A stretch of DNA of 64,000 bases, taken from NCBI GenBank assembly GCA_964016885.1, contig OZ024740.1, positions 303,890,405 to 303,954,404 of the forward strand. Reading direction: 5' to 3'. Below are positions 16,401-32,000 of this stretch, piece by piece. How positions within the stretch are numbered: position 1 is the stretch's first letter; the number at the start of each line of letters is the position of its first letter. The notes under the pieces are model-generated. The model was given only the letters and a program-made list of their open reading frames with translations, was not told the DNA's origin and searched no databases. The translations under genes and the position numbers were made by a program. The stretch comes from Eledone cirrhosa (lineage: Eukaryota > Mollusca > Cephalopoda > Octopoda > Eledonidae).

Positions 16401-19400
16401 AAATGGTGGGCATAAAAATGAAAATGTTAGCATTACATGAAATATATTCTTTATTAAAATTATATTGATTTATGTAAATACTTACATCAAAATACTTTAG
16501 TTTTTCTGTCATATCAGGAAAACAACCAGAAGAGGATGAAGTTTTGAAAGTGACTGTTTTTCTCAGTAGAATAGACCTGTAATTAAGAATTAGTATAACA
16601 TAAATATATTTATCACCAATATTATATTTATTAGAATCATTATAAATATCACTCAATCATGAAGTAGAAGTTGTTATTACTAACTGTTTATTTTATCAAT
16701 TGTAAATGGATAAAGAAGAAATATCTTGAAGTGAGAAAAATATAAAACTAACAGCTAGGAAGATAAAGTAGTGGATCACTTAATTGACACTTCTAACCAA
16801 CCAGCTGTGGCTACAGCAATTCCATGTATGTCTCTGCTGATGTAGCTATGGCCATGGTATTTAGCTCCCAACATCACAGCCAACTCTCGGGTCCCAAATA
16901 ATAGGGGTGTTGGAATAAGAGGGGAATTGGAAAATCAGTAATTTTTTTAGGTTGTCTCAGCTGAATTTTTAAAAAACCAGAATTAGTCATTTAGTTTACC
17001 CCAAACCCACCCTATTTATTTTATAATGTATATCATATATATTTTTTAATGTCTAAAGAAAATTGTCACAGGAATGTTACCACTTAAAATAAAATTTCGC
17101 CAGATAGATTAGCAAAATTCAATATGTAGGAGGGGCATTATGTGAGACTCGAGAGTATATAGCTGTCAATAAATATGACAGTAAAATGACTCAATCAACA
17201 TCAAACGTGACACAACATTAGTGCTGGGTTGAATTCCTCCAGTGGACTTTAGCTATGATAGATGTGCTAAGTAGGATGACAGAGCTAGGCAGGCCAAGAG
17301 AAGTAATTTAACTTGAAAGGGGGCATAATGTAATGTCTGCAATAGAAGTTGAGTTTGGTAGTCCAGCACTTAACTGTTAGTATTTAACTTTTCTTATGGA
17401 ATTTCAAATATGGTTGTCCCCCGTTATTCGTGGGGGTTATGTTCCTAGAGCATCCCCGAAGAGAGAAATGATGCGGATATTGGACATGGTACATAAAAAT
17501 GTCTATAAACGTCAAAATATAATTTTAAAAAAAGAGGGAGCGTCTTATGCGAAGGGGCATTCAATAGGTCGGCAAATATGGTATATTGTTATTAATAATT
17601 TAGCGTTAAAAAAATATATATTGCCACAAAAAAATTGTGGAAGATATTTATGATTCCATGAATATGTGGTAGTTTCCACAAACAATTATTAGTTAGGTTC
17701 TAAGGAAAATTCCGCAAATAACCAGGGCCGTGAATGCCGTGGGTTTGAACATATACTGCATAGCAATGTCGAGGGAATCTACTGGTTAGATTATTAGGGA
17801 TCATCAAATGTCAATGATTCATTTAATATACTACATTACTGAAGAATATCAATATCTTTAATTATTTCATACAAATATATCATCATCATCATTATTTAAC
17901 ATCTGTTTTCCCTGGTCCAAAGGGTTAGACAGGTTTCTGGTGTGCTAGGAGCCTACACCTTGCTTATATATGCTCCCACATCTCGCTTACATACATTCCC
18001 ATGCTCTACCGAGTGTACAAAATACATTTGAAGAATTAGAAATTTTGAAAAGATGCTTACTTGAAACCATCAACTTTGTCTTGAAAGGGTTGTATTATCT
18101 TTTGGGCAACTTTAAACCCTTCCAAAGCAGAAATGAAATCTTCAATTTTTCGTTTACTGAAATAAACAAAATTTCTTACATTATTATTGGGGCTTTTTCC
18201 AAATTGAATTTAAAAAAAGGTTAACTGAAGTTAAAATATTGAAACATTATTAAAAAGAGTACAAAAAAGACATCTATATTACCTGTATGTGAGGCCTTCA
18301 TAAAGAATTGCACGGTTATCAGGATGCTCCTTACTTCGGTTAGATAATCCAAGAGCATGAATTCTTTAAAAAAAAGAAATCAAAGATAAAATTATATTGA
18401 CCATATGTGCATATACATGACATGTTATTGCTGGAGAACAGCAGATTTCCAGACTCTCTTTTTAGAACAAATTCCAGTAACACTATATTTTTCATGATCA
18501 TCATCACCATTTAATGTCCATTTTCCACGCTAGCATGGGTTAAACGAGCTGTCCCATTGTGAGACAAGCCAGGTCAGATGACCATGTCTTGCTCATACAG
18601 AAATGATTCTAGCTTGCTTTCTATGACTGGATGCCCTTCCTAATGCCAACCACATTTACAGTGTGTACTGGGTGCTTTTTGTTATGACACCTACACAACT
18701 TTACAGTGTGACTGGGCACTTTTTGCTGTGGCACCAACACAAACACTCTACACTGCCACTTATTCCTATCCCACCCTATTATTTGGGACCTGAAAGTAAG
18801 AAATTGTTCATTATCGTTTAATATCCACTTTCCCTGCTAGCAAAGATTGGACGTTATAATTACAGCTTTTGAATCACAGAATGGTAGGGTGCTAGACTAA
18901 TGTTTCAGTACTTTATTATATTCTGAATTAAACTCCCACCAATAGTGTCTTTCATTCCTTTAGTATGAAGAAACCAACAATAAAATACTGGGTTCAATTT
19001 AAGTGAGTTCACTCCTTCAGTGTTCATATTCTCTCTCTAACACACAAAATTAACCATTTTGATACCAAACGACCTGAAACCTCCCCTAGTTCTATGATAC
19101 AAATCTGTTTGTTTTAAATTGTTTATCATCATCAGCAGCACCGTTTTACGTCCGTTCTTCCATGCTAGCATGGATTGTCCTGTTGTGGGCAGTGTCCGGT
19201 CGGCTGACCTTGTCTTGCTCATACGGGAACTGATTCTGGCTTGATTTCTACAGCTGGATGCCCTTCCTAACACCAACCTCATTTACAGTGAGTGCTGGGT
19301 GCTTTTTTTTTCCGTGGCGCCTACACGTCCACTTGTCCGTTTTTCCCTGCTTGCAAGGGTGGGACGGGTCTTATTCAGCACAGCATCTCTCCACTCGTCA

Positions 19401-22400
19401 CGGTCCTTCGTCATCTCCACCGTGAGCTTCAATGATCTGAGGTCTGTTCTCACCACCTCCTCCCATGTTTTTCGTGGTCTACCTCTAACACGTCTTCCTT
19501 CAACTGGCATTTCCTGGCACTTCTTCACTCATCGGTCATCCTCCATGCGCATCACATGTCCATACCACCTCAGTCTCCTGTCCCGTACACTACATTCTAT
19601 CCCTCTCAACACATTTATGCTGGGTCGTTCACGCACATTTACACTGCGCATCCAACGGAGCATGCTTGCCTCATTTCTCTCCAGCCGTCGCATATCCTCT
19701 GCAGTTGCTGCCCATGTCTCACTACCATGCAGCATCGCGCTCCTCACACAGGCATCATACAACCGGCCTTTCGTACGCAGGGAGAAACCTTTCTTCGTCA
19801 ACAGAGGAAGCAGCTCCCTAAACTTCTTCCAACCCGTCCTTATTCTAGATACTATGGCCTCGGAACACCCTCCTCCCATACTAATCTGATCTCCTAGGTA
19901 CCGGAAGCTATCCACCACTTCTATAGCGCCCTCCTGCATTTGAAAAATGTGTCTATCAATGCGACTTCTACTGTCTAATTTCCCTGTACATCTACTGCAC
20001 ACATATTTCTCCCTACCTGTTAGTTTGCCTGCTATCCCGCTACATCTCTTGTGTACATTTTATAAAATTTATGCCAGTTCCTTTTCTGCATATCAAACAT
20101 GGCCATTTCCCTGACGGAATCAGGGTTTTGTCCTCTTTTCTACTCATCAACACTTTTGTCTTAGCTAGGTTCACTCTCAGTCCTCTTGCTTCCAACTGCT
20201 GTTTCCATAGCCAGAATTTATTCTCTAGCTCCTCTACTGATTCTGCTATAAGAACCAGATCGTCAGCATAGAGAAGTTCCCATGGACAGCCAGTCTTAAA
20301 CTCCTCTGTTATGGCTTGGAGGACTATAATGAACAAGAGCGGGCTGAGGACCGAACCTTGATGTACTCCTACTTGTATCTGGAATTCCTCACTAAACTCC
20401 ATTCCTACCCTGACTTTACTGAGAGTACCTCTGTACAAAGTTTGCACTGTCCTCACAAGCCATTCCTCAACACCTAGCTTCCTTAGGAACCACTAGATGA
20501 CAGATCGGGGTACCCTATCAAAGGCCTTCTCTAGGTCAACAAAGGCTAAGTATAGTGGCTTATTTTTCTCTAAGAACCTCTCTTGCAATTGTCTCACCAA
20601 GAAGAGGGCATCTGTTGTACTCTTCCCAGGCACAAAACCAAACTGCATCTCATCTAGTTTGACCCTTTCTCTAATTAGTTGTGCTAATATCCTTTCTGCC
20701 ACTTTCATAACCTGATCTATCAGTTTTATACCCCTATAATTGCTCCTCTCCAGAGCATCCCCTTTACCTTTGTAGCAATTTATGAGAATACTGCTGCACC
20801 AGCCTTTGGGTATGACACCACCATATATAGCCTGATTGATGATGCGTGCAACCAGTTTAGTGCCTACGTCCCCTGATGCCTTCAGCATCTCAGCAACTAT
20901 TCCCGATGGTCCAGCAACCTTACCATTTTTCATTTCCCTAATCGCCTCTTGGACCCTATATTCGTCAATCTCAATAGCTGGTCCCTCTGTCGGATCTACT
21001 AAAGGTAATTTCTCTCTCCCATTCATTCTCCACATTCATCAGTCTCTCATAATGACATTTCCAGGCCTCCTTTTTCTGATCATTCGTGACACTAAGTACA
21101 CCGGCATCATCCCGGACACATTTATCTCCAACAACATCCTGATTTGCATTGACACACTGCCTTGCAATGTGGAACACCGCACGCCTCTGATCTTCCCGTC
21201 GCAGAACATTGGCAAACGTCCTACTCTCCGCCTCCCTGCGTGCTAAGTACACTTGACGTCTAGCTTCTCTCTTAGTGGCTGTATATTCTTGCCTACTTCC
21301 ACCCTTTTTCCAAGCCTTCCATGCTAGTCTTTTGTCTCTAATGGCCTTATCTACTGTGCTGTTCCACCACCAGGTCACTCTCTGTCTGGTTGGAGCTCTG
21401 CTCCAGCCACAAGTTTCATCAGTAGCCTGCAGCAAGTTGTCACGTAAGAAATTCCAATTATTATCTATGTCATACGTCTCTAAATCGTCTTCTTTTTCGT
21501 CATATACATCTTGAAGGGCTTTCCTAAATTTGTATTTTAGTGAAAGGTCTTTTAGCTTCTCCACACCTTCCTATATGTCTCATTCCATCTCTTGCTTACT
21601 GAGATATCACTAACGACTAACCTATGCTGTGGGGTACATTCTTCCCCAGGGAATGCCTTGGTATTAGACACTATCTGCCTGTCCCGCTGCCTAACTAGTA
21701 AGAAGTCAATCTGGCTTATGTGCTCACCAGATTTGTAGGTTATTAGGTGATTGGCAGGTTTCTGGAAGTTTGTGTTGCAAATAGTCAATGTACCCGCATC
21801 ACAAAATTCAAGAAGTCTCACTCCTTCATTTCTTGAGCCATAACCGTGCCCACCATGTACCCCAGTGTAACCATCCTGGAGCTGTCCAACATGACCATTG
21901 AAGTCTCCTGCTAGCATAACGATGTCTCCGTCCTCTGTCATTGCAGTTGTTTGTAAAAGTTGCTCGTAAAAGCAGTCTTTCTCATCTTTGCCTAGGCCTG
22001 CTTGGGGAGCATAGGCCGAGATGATTGTCAGTAGTCTCCTACCTACAACTAATCTAAGGTTAATTATTCGATTACGAACTCAAACTACCTCTATTGTCTT
22101 ATTGATCCATTTCTCAGCCAGGAAAATGCCTACTCCCCCTAACCCATCATCCTTACCTACCCAGAATAGCTTATAGCTAAGACGTTTGCCTACGACTAGT
22201 CTCGCAGAGGCACCTCTCCATCTCACCTCTTGCACGCAGCACACATCCACCTGCCTTCTCTCCAGCATCTCCGCTATTTCAGCAGATCTACCTCTGAGAG
22301 TGCCAACATTAAGTGTTGCAACTCTGAGATGCGAGTCTTCATATTTTGTTGTTGTTCCTATTTGTTGCTGTGCTGATAAGCGTTTTGGCATTGATACACT

Positions 22401-23041
22401 GGTTGGATGCCCTTCCTAACACCAGCGCCACTTTACAACATGGACTGGGTGCTTTTATTTGTGCCCCCAGCACTAGAGAGGATGTCTTACTAGACTCAAG
22501 GGCCTTCTCTACCCCTCCATTTTACAGCATGGTCATTAAAAAAAAAAAAAAAACACTTATTGACACGACACGCACTCACACACCACTGCTCATGCATACA
22601 AACCACAAACACACACATGCCACTCACATACCAACACTCATTCATGCATACAAACATACACACCACTCACAAACATATATATATATTACCGGCAGTACTG
22701 ATACAAATACAAAATTAATATCATGTCAACTGTTGACTTTTCCCAGTCCAGTTCAGTTTTTATATAATAATAATAATAATAATTGTTTGCTTTAAGCTGG
22801 TAATGGTGGTGGTGGTGGATGGTCAGTGATGGTGGTGGCAGTTGTTATTGTAGTTGCTGCTGCTGTTGCCATTGTTGTTGTTCTTCATTTCACTGATGCT
22901 GCAGACAATGATGTTGATGCTGTTATTGTAGTCGCATATATATAAATACATACATACACACACATTCAACACAGACAATGGTGTTGTTGCCGTTGTTGTA
23001 GTTGTTGCTGTGTTGAAATCTGGTCGCATCCATTGAGATAT

Positions 23042-23081
<40 letters not shown>

Positions 23082-26000
23082 GTATATACACATACATACA
23101 TCAAAAGAGTTAGCAGTATGTCAACAGGGAACAGGTCAGCCACCTTAGATAGAGTAATGAGTAATGTGGTGATGGTGGGGAGCGAGTGTAGACGTTATTG
23201 TTATTGCGGTGGCGGGGGTCAGTGAGATGTACAAGTTCATAGTTCACTTGTCTCATATATTTATCTAAAACTTTTCCATGGTGCTCTGATCCCAAACTGT
23301 TTGTGTTAAATTGTTTATATTTATCTAAAAACCTCTCCTGGTTCTATGATACAACAGTGTTTGTTTTCATAAGTCTTAGATCATATTTGTATGTTACATT
23401 TGTTCAGTTATGTTCCTAACACCAACTCATCATTATCCTTTTATGTCTGTTTTCCATGCTTGCATGGGTTGGACGAGTTTTTTTGTAACACGGTTTCCCT
23501 CCACCTATTGTTTTACTTCGTCATCATCTGTACAAGATTTAGTGGTTTGAGATCTGCCCTCTTAACTACTCTACTGCAGCTTTCTTCCACTGGGAACTCT
23601 TGGCACTGCTTCACCCAACAATCATCATCCATATGCATGACATGTCCATACCAGTGGTGTTCTTTATGATACAGTACACTTCATGCTTCTTATACCCAGT
23701 TTTTCTCTCAGCCCATCCATACTTTGCTGTTCATGCATATTAACATTGGACATCTATTGCAACATGCATGCTTCATTTCTCTCCAGCCCCCACACATCCT
23801 TTACATTCACTATTCGTGTTTCATTTCTATGCAGTATCACACAGCTTTCCTTTCTTTCATAGAGAGAAACCTTTTGTTGTCAACACAGGCAGTAATTCTC
23901 TGAATGTTTTCCAGCTTGTTCTTATTCTACCTACTATACTTTCAGAATAACCTCCTCCACTGCTAATTTGGTCACCTTGGTAACTTAAAAATGAGAAAGT
24001 TAGTTATATTATAAATCCTCAAAATTCTTGAATATTTTCAAAATGATTTGACTGTCTTTTGTTAGAAATATGGTAATGAAAGTGTTAATTCATACACACC
24101 TGCTTAAAATTCTTTCCAAATCTGGAAGTTTCTTCAGTTGCTCCCTTGTATCAGCACTCACATCTGGAATATTCATCAGATCTTCAAGACTATCCAAACG
24201 ATCATTGATAGATTTAGGATTGCACAATGGTGCACAGAGCCAAGTACGAAACAAGCGTTTCCCTGTCAAAACCAAAATAATATTGACCTCAAATTTATAA
24301 TCATTATCCCAAGTAAAATTGATCATCATCCTCATCAGCATTTCAATAATCCTTTAGGTATATATCAGACATTTTTATGATGGAGTAACAGAGCCAAAAA
24401 GGACCTTTTTACAGTCATTCAATCTGCTAAAAATAGTAGCCAAATCTCACCCTATTTCAAGAGAGGAATGACACGTTGGATAATATAGTCACTGATATTT
24501 AAAAAAAATATTGGATGGGCATGGCCGGAATGGTCTGCTCCGCTGGGATTGAACAACAATAACAACAACTACAATATCATTATTCTCTAGGATGGACATG
24601 GCTGGAATAATCTGCTCCACTGGGATTAAACAATAACAACTACATTACTATTATTTTACATTCACAGATCCTTTTAGAAGCCATTTAAGTTCCTCAGTTC
24701 TAACATGGAGAGGTCACAATTACAGAAAATGTTATTACCATGTAAGGAGATCAAGTGATTCAGCTATATAACATCAGACTGTAAACACTTTTCATCTCAT
24801 CATCACCACCATTTAACATCCATTTTCCAGGCTAGCATGGGTTAGACGAGTTGTCTCGTTGTGAGACAAGCCAGGTCAGATGACCGTATGTTGCTTGTAT
24901 AGAACTGTTTCTGGCTTGATTTCTATGGCTGGATGCATCTTCCTAATGCCAACCAAAAAGAAGGTACTTTTTATTGTGGCACCAAAACAACCACTTTACT
25001 GTGTGGACTGGGCACTGTTTGTCATGGCATCTACACAACCACTTTACAGTGTGGACTGGGCGTTTTTTGTTGTGACACCTACACGACCATTTTACAGTGC
25101 AGACTGGGCTCTTTTTGTCATGACATCTACACGGCCACTTTACAGTGTGGACTGGGCGCTTTTTTCCGTAACGCACTCGTTCTTATATTTGAAGAACATA
25201 TATTAGATCTTTTGTGGACTTTCTCATATCAGTTCAGTGAGACTATGTAAGATAGGGAGAGAACTGGTAGTCAGAAAACGAATCAGAGGTAACTCTAACT
25301 GATAATATCCTACACTGCAAGAAACCTCATTAAATAAGTGGTGTTTTAAGTATAAAACAGCTCTAAGACTGTATCACATTTCTTTTCTGCAAATTTATGT
25401 GATGATCCACTAATAAAAATACTATAAACCCATATTTTGATATTTTCTGCTCAATCATTACAAGATGTTAAGAATTAAATATTATGTTTCATCTGAAATA
25501 TATGTTGTAACTAAAGTCCGTCTCAAGCCAGGAGGCTCATCAGGCTAGTGCTTATCTCAACTTTGTGGTGTGAAGCGACTGAGAGTACATGACTCCCTCT
25601 TGGACAAGATGCCAGTCCATTGCAGGGTTAAACCCCAAGCTATTACTGGTACTCATTTTCAGGTGAGTATACTGGAGCAATGTGAAATGAAGTGTTTTGC
25701 TCAGGAACTCAACAGACAGCCCAGGAATTGAACCCATGACATTATGATTCTAAATCCAACACCCTTACCACTAGGCCAGGCACCTCCACTATGTTTAAAC
25801 TGGCATCAGCAAATATCCCACAATATAAAAAAATTGTATTAACAGAGAAAGAAAGAAAAAAAAAATCAATACTATTTACCAAATGGTATGGTGCAGTGAT
25901 CCAGTTTTTCTAGAAGAGTTCCTTCTTTTGATCCATTCAAACCATTTTCTGTGATGTCTAAGTTACACAGAGTGACATCATCAAGGACCTGATAAATATA

Positions 26001-29000
26001 AAGCAAGATATAATAAGAGTGTGGTAAATTTCATAATCAATTAGGTGATAGGAGTAACACTGAAGACCATCTTCATTTAGAGCAGAAGTTCTCAAACTTT
26101 TTGGGCCACCGCCACCCTCAGCGCACCCAACCCTATTTCCAGAGAGACCTGCCTACACGTAAATTGTAAATAATATATCATCATCATCATCTTTGTTTAA
26201 CGTCCATTTTCCACGCTAGCATGAGTTAGACGGGAGTTGTCCCATTTGAGGCAAGGTTGGTCAGGTGACCGTGTCTCGCTCATATAGGACTATCTGGCAG
26301 GTTTTCTACGGCTGGATGCCCTTCCTAACACCAACCACATTTACAGTGTGGAACTGGGAACTTTTTACCGTGTTACCTACACGGCCACATTACAGCGTGG
26401 ACTGTGTATTTTTTCTCGAGACACCTACACGATCTCGATCTCATTTATTTGGACTGGATGTTGTGGTACCAACTTTATAGAGAGAGGGTGGTTTTGGTGG
26501 GAGTGGGAGGATAGGGGTGTATATTTGGTTAAGAGGTGCCTACTGACTGTAGGTTTCGCTTTGTACATAGGCAAGGCGGGTCTTCTGTATTACTGCATAG
26601 CACCAAAGATCTCGGTCCAGTGACATTGTCTTAGAGGGGTGCAAGCGTGTAAGGTCGGAATTTATCAGGTTTTTCTGGGTCTTCCTACTCCATAACTACC
26701 ATCAATTTTGATCGCCTTGCACTTTTTTATACAGCTGTCGTCTTTCATGCGCATCACGTGGCCATACCAACGTAGTCTTCTCTCAAGTAAACAGCATCTG
26801 ATCCCTCTTATTCCTAATTTCTCACTTAGTTCATTTATGCTTTGCCGTTCACGTATATTACTATTACACATCCAACGGAGCATGCATGCTTCGTTCCTTT
26901 TCAGTCTGCGCAGGTCCTCTGCATGTAATGCCCATGTCTCACTGCCATGTAGCATTGCTGTTCATATACAAGCATCATCGTTAATTTATCTATAAATAAT
27001 ATAATATATACTATGTAAAAATAAATATTATATATTTTTCTTTTTACTATATTTATATATAATATGTCTCATTTGATATTTAATATACTATTATAATCAT
27101 CTCTACGCCCCTCCCCTGGTCCCAGTGCCCCTCAAGACCATCTCAATGCCTCCAGGGGGGCAGTAGCACGCACTTTGAGAACCTCTAATTTTGAGTAACC
27201 AAAAACAATGGACTAACTCGACCTTTTAAATGGCTGAATTGGTTTAGGTACAAAAGTATACATACGGCATGGAGTCATATATAAAAAGTAAAAAAAAACT
27301 TTAACAGAAATTATCCATGCAATCAATAGAGAAAACCTTCCTCTAGAATGTTTAAAATCTAAATTTTAGATTTTAAACATCCTTAGAGGGAGTTTTTGTC
27401 TACTAATAATCAGTTTTTTCGACTCACTGTACTGTGACACTCTACTGTGTACACTCGGGTCTCAAATAACCTCCCCTGCTCATTAATTTTCCAGATATTT
27501 TCCACACCCCACCCCACCCCCACTCCAATTAAATTTTGCTAACGATATTTTATTTTACGTGGTAGCATTCCTGTGACAGACATTAAAAACAAGTACATTG
27601 CTAGAAATACCATACGTTATAAAATAAATAGGATGGGTTGGGGTCTCAATATGTAAACTAAACGACTAATTCTGTTGTTTTAAGAAAATCAATGGAGACA
27701 ACCTAGAAAAATTACCGATACCCCTGCCCCATTTATTCCAACCCTATTATTTATGACCCAAGATTATGTATTTAGTATTCAAAATGCTATTCTGAGATAC
27801 CCTATTCTTATCCATATTGAGTAAAAATTTAATGATAAAACAATAACAGGATCTGTGGAAATTTCATGGTTTATAAAATATTTTGTTATTATTTTGATAT
27901 AAAAATATATAAAACATAACAGTTAAACATGGGGATTGTGACAAACAGAATAATTTTATGGATGATCCTAAATCTGTAAACACATTCAATATCAGTGTAA
28001 AACATAGGAATATAAAATTTATAAAAATGGAAAAAGTGTAAGGAGGGAAAAAAAATGAAATAAATTATACCTGAACAAGGTTCAATATTTTTGTATTTTA
28101 ACCCTTTTGACACCAACTACCTGAAACTGCCCTGGATTTATGATACAAAACTAATCATGTTAAAATGTTTATAGTTATATTAAAACATTTCATCACAATT
28201 TTATTTAAGAAATTTTTGCTAAATATCAGCTTACTAACGAAAAAGTTAGTTATATTATTAAATTCTTCCAAATATTTGATCTTCTTTGCCCACTTGTTCC
28301 TGAGAGGGTCATAAGAGCAGAGTCCGCAAACACTCCTTCCAGTGGGTCCTGTCAGAAGCAACAGTCTCCAACTGATCTGGCTAGATCCCGAAGCGAGACC
28401 AGCCAAACTCATGGATGTTATCCGACTATCTTGTTCGGGATCTACCCCTGGGTCTTCTGCCAGTTGGTTTTGCCCGCAAAATCTATCCAGCGATTCAGTC
28501 CTGAGACATTCTAACCACATACCCATAGTATCGGAGCTGTGATCTCTCAAATCAGAGAAGTAGTGGCTCTACTTAGAGCGACTCTCTGATCTCTGAGCTA
28601 TGTACTCTAACAAGTAACATTACTCCAAAGACTCTTTGAAAGAACTCCATTTCGGCCACTGATATTACGATTGTATTCTTTCAATCATTACCCAAGATTC
28701 ATGACCATAGATAAAGGTTGGCACAAATACTGAATTGAAGATAGTGACTTTGGCTTTGATAATTTTCAAAATTAATTGAAACACAAACATCGTGTGTTTT
28801 ATTAGAAATAGAGCAACAAAAAGGTTAAGATGCAACAGAAATATTTTTAAAAGAATAAAGTCATTTGAGATGACACATCCCAAACTTACCATATGTTGTT
28901 TTCCAGAAAACTCCTTGGTCACTGGATTGTTTGGGGTTGGTGCCAAGGTGTTTTTATCAAGAGGAATATATTCTTCAAAATTCTTCATGGATATCAAATC

Positions 29001-32000
29001 TTCGTCTACTAATGTGTGTCTCAAATACCTAATGAGAATTGCCAGTAAATAAAATTAGAAAAATGAAATTCTGAGAATTATTTTCTGTTTCATATCAATT
29101 CGATCATCTAGATTGTATTTCTACTTTCAAGTCTTGAATAATGTCGCCCTCTGCTTATTAATCTTTCATATTCCCTGCCTCTCTGCTTATTAAATTTGGC
29201 TAATCTATCTCCAGTGAAATTTTATTTTAAGTGGTAGCATTCCTGCAACAATTAATTTTCTTTAGACATCAAAAAACATTACACATAAGAAAAAAAAGAA
29301 CATTACAAGAAATTCCATACGTTATAAAATAATAGGATGGGTTGGGGTCTCAATATGTAAACAAAACAACTAATTCTGTTTTTTAAAAAAAATCAATGGA
29401 GACATCCTAGAAAAATTCCCTATTTTAATTTTAACTCTGTGGTAGATAGAGCTTGTAACATTGGAGACTTCTAGCATTCTTGGCCCACAGACCATATCCC
29501 TACTCACTGCTATCGGAGTGGAGTTGGCTGCACACAGGCATGAGCCCCACGAGGTAGATTGGCTCTTCCAGCGCATCTCCCTCACTGTCCTCCAGGGTAA
29601 TGTATTCTCCATCCAATCGACCAGAATCAAGAGGTGAAGCATGAGTTAGTGGGAGGTGGAGAATACTCATTAAGATGTCACACATTTACATATACTTCAT
29701 ATGAAAATTAATAGCTTTTTTGTGACTAGATACTTATTTTATAACTCAAAATGGAGGAGAGGAAATGCCTTCCTAGTGGGATTTGAACTGTGTAAAGTGC
29801 CAAACTAACAGCTATCAATTAGTCCTGATCTATTCTGCCTACATCAAATTGAGTCTTCAAGATAGTTGCTTTCTACCATCATCATCACTGTTTAATGTCC
29901 GTTTTTCCACACTAGCATGGGTTTGACAAGTTGATCAGTTGTGAGACAAGCCAGATCAAATGACCATGTTTTGCTCATACTAAACTGTTTCTGGCTTGGT
30001 TTCAACGGCTGGATGCCATTCTTAACGCCAACCACATTTACAGTATGTACTGGGTGCTTTTTTTCATGACATCTACACAACCATTTAACAGTGTGTACTG
30101 GGCACTTTTTGTCGTGACACCTACATAACCACTTCACAATGTGGACTGGGTGCTTTTTGTTGTATCACCTACACAACCACTTTACAGTGCGGGCTGAGTC
30201 TAGATCTAGAGTCATGTAAGGGGGCAGAGTGTTTGAGCGTGGGTTAGGACATGGCAGGTAGAGGAGAGGAGAGGAGGACATTGACGAAGGGAGGAGTGTT
30301 AGGACATGGAGGTGTATGGAAGGGGGTAGTGCATACAAGGTATGATGGAACTAAGATATTACATAAATATTTCTTTTAAACTTCATATATTACAAAAGAA
30401 TCCTAGATGTTATTTTTATTTTTACATAAAGGAACAAAACAGGAATATGTATTTACCATAAGATGGCACCAAGAGCTGACACTGCCAAGACATAAACATC
30501 TGCAGCAGTAGAGTTTAATGCATCACCTACAAATAATAACATGTTAAGACAGGTTAAAATAAATCCCAGTAATACAGAAGTTATTTTTTATAAATCAGAA
30601 CCAAATTCTTAATCCTTGATACAAATCCACCTGAAAACACTCCTTGTTCTACAATACAAAACTTTATTTTAAAATGGTTATCATCATCATCACTGTTGTT
30701 TTAACATCCACGTTCTCTGCTAGCAAGGGTTGGACGGGTCTACATAGACCAATACAGTACTGAAACAGAGCCATTGATCTCCCAGGCAGGCCAGGGATCT
30801 GTGTCTTGCTTTATGTATGTTCAACGCTCTACTGAATGCACATGAGAGTCCTCCTGACCCTTATCTAAAACATTTCCATTATAATTTTATGTAAGAACCT
30901 TTTGTTCCAAACATCAGCTTAATAGTGAGAAAGTTATATTACTAAATCTCTCTAAATTCTTCATTATTTGAAAATGATAGGCAATGTTTTTCATTATAAA
31001 CATGGTAAGGAAAGAGTTAATGAAATAAAATGACAAATTTTCCATTACTTACTGTCAGACAACATCTTTTTCAAGACAGTTGGCCATACAGCTTCTTTAG
31101 ATTCTTCATCAATAAAATAATTGCTTTCTGAGAGGGTTTTCAAAGTTTTTGAACTTTGCCAAAATTCCGTTCCAGGGGTCAATCCTTCCTTGACAACATT
31201 ACCAGGAAGATTGTTAACTATTTGCATTGCCTTTGGGTGTACTTTACCATTCTCATAGAGAATCTGAAATATCAAATCATTCCTTATCAATGACAACAGA
31301 AGCAAACCAATAAATATAAGAAAATGATATTCAGATTTCTGTTTCAGAATTAAACATTTTTACTGGATGGAACCAATTTTCGACCATGATATGGTAAGTT
31401 GTTCTTCTTCGCCCACTTATTCCTGAGATGCGTGTGGGGACAGAGTCCTCAAACACTCTTTCAAGCGGGTCCTGTCAGAAGCAACTATCTCCAACTGACC
31501 TGGCTGGATCCCCAAGCGAGACCAGCCAAACTCATTAACCAATCTTCTTGCTCTAGGTCTACTCCTGGGTCTTCTGCCAGTTGGTTTTGTCCGTAAAATC
31601 TGTCCAGCAATTCTTTCCTAAGACATTCTAACCACATACCCATCATATCGGAGTTGTAATCTTTCAATTCAGAGAAGGAGCAGCTCTGCCTGGAGCAACT
31701 CTGACCTCCGAGCTACACTATTGAGTAACATTACTCTAAAGACCCTTTGGAGGAACCCCATTTTGGCTGCTTGTATTTGCGATCATATTCTTTTGGTCAT
31801 TACCCAAGATTCACGACCATAGATAAGGGTCGACATGAATCCCGAATTGAAGATAACAAGTTTAGCTTATATACCTATCTCCTTTCTTCTGATTACCAAA
31901 AGGTGAAGCTAGCACATTACTGCACCAGCTCTTGCAATTCTTGCACTTAATTCAGCCTCCTGCTTTCCATCACTTGTAAACACGGCCCAAGATACATTGA

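Noticed and set aside
19299..19889. Plus-strand 196-residue open frame, Ser/Leu-rich
   Set aside because: Antisense shadow of the LINE A C-terminal coding region.
24943..25176. Cysteine-rich repeat protein ([15 protein letters not shown] repeats)
   Set aside because: Produced by a 48-bp tandem unit in the non-coding LINE A 3' UTR; other copies break the frame.
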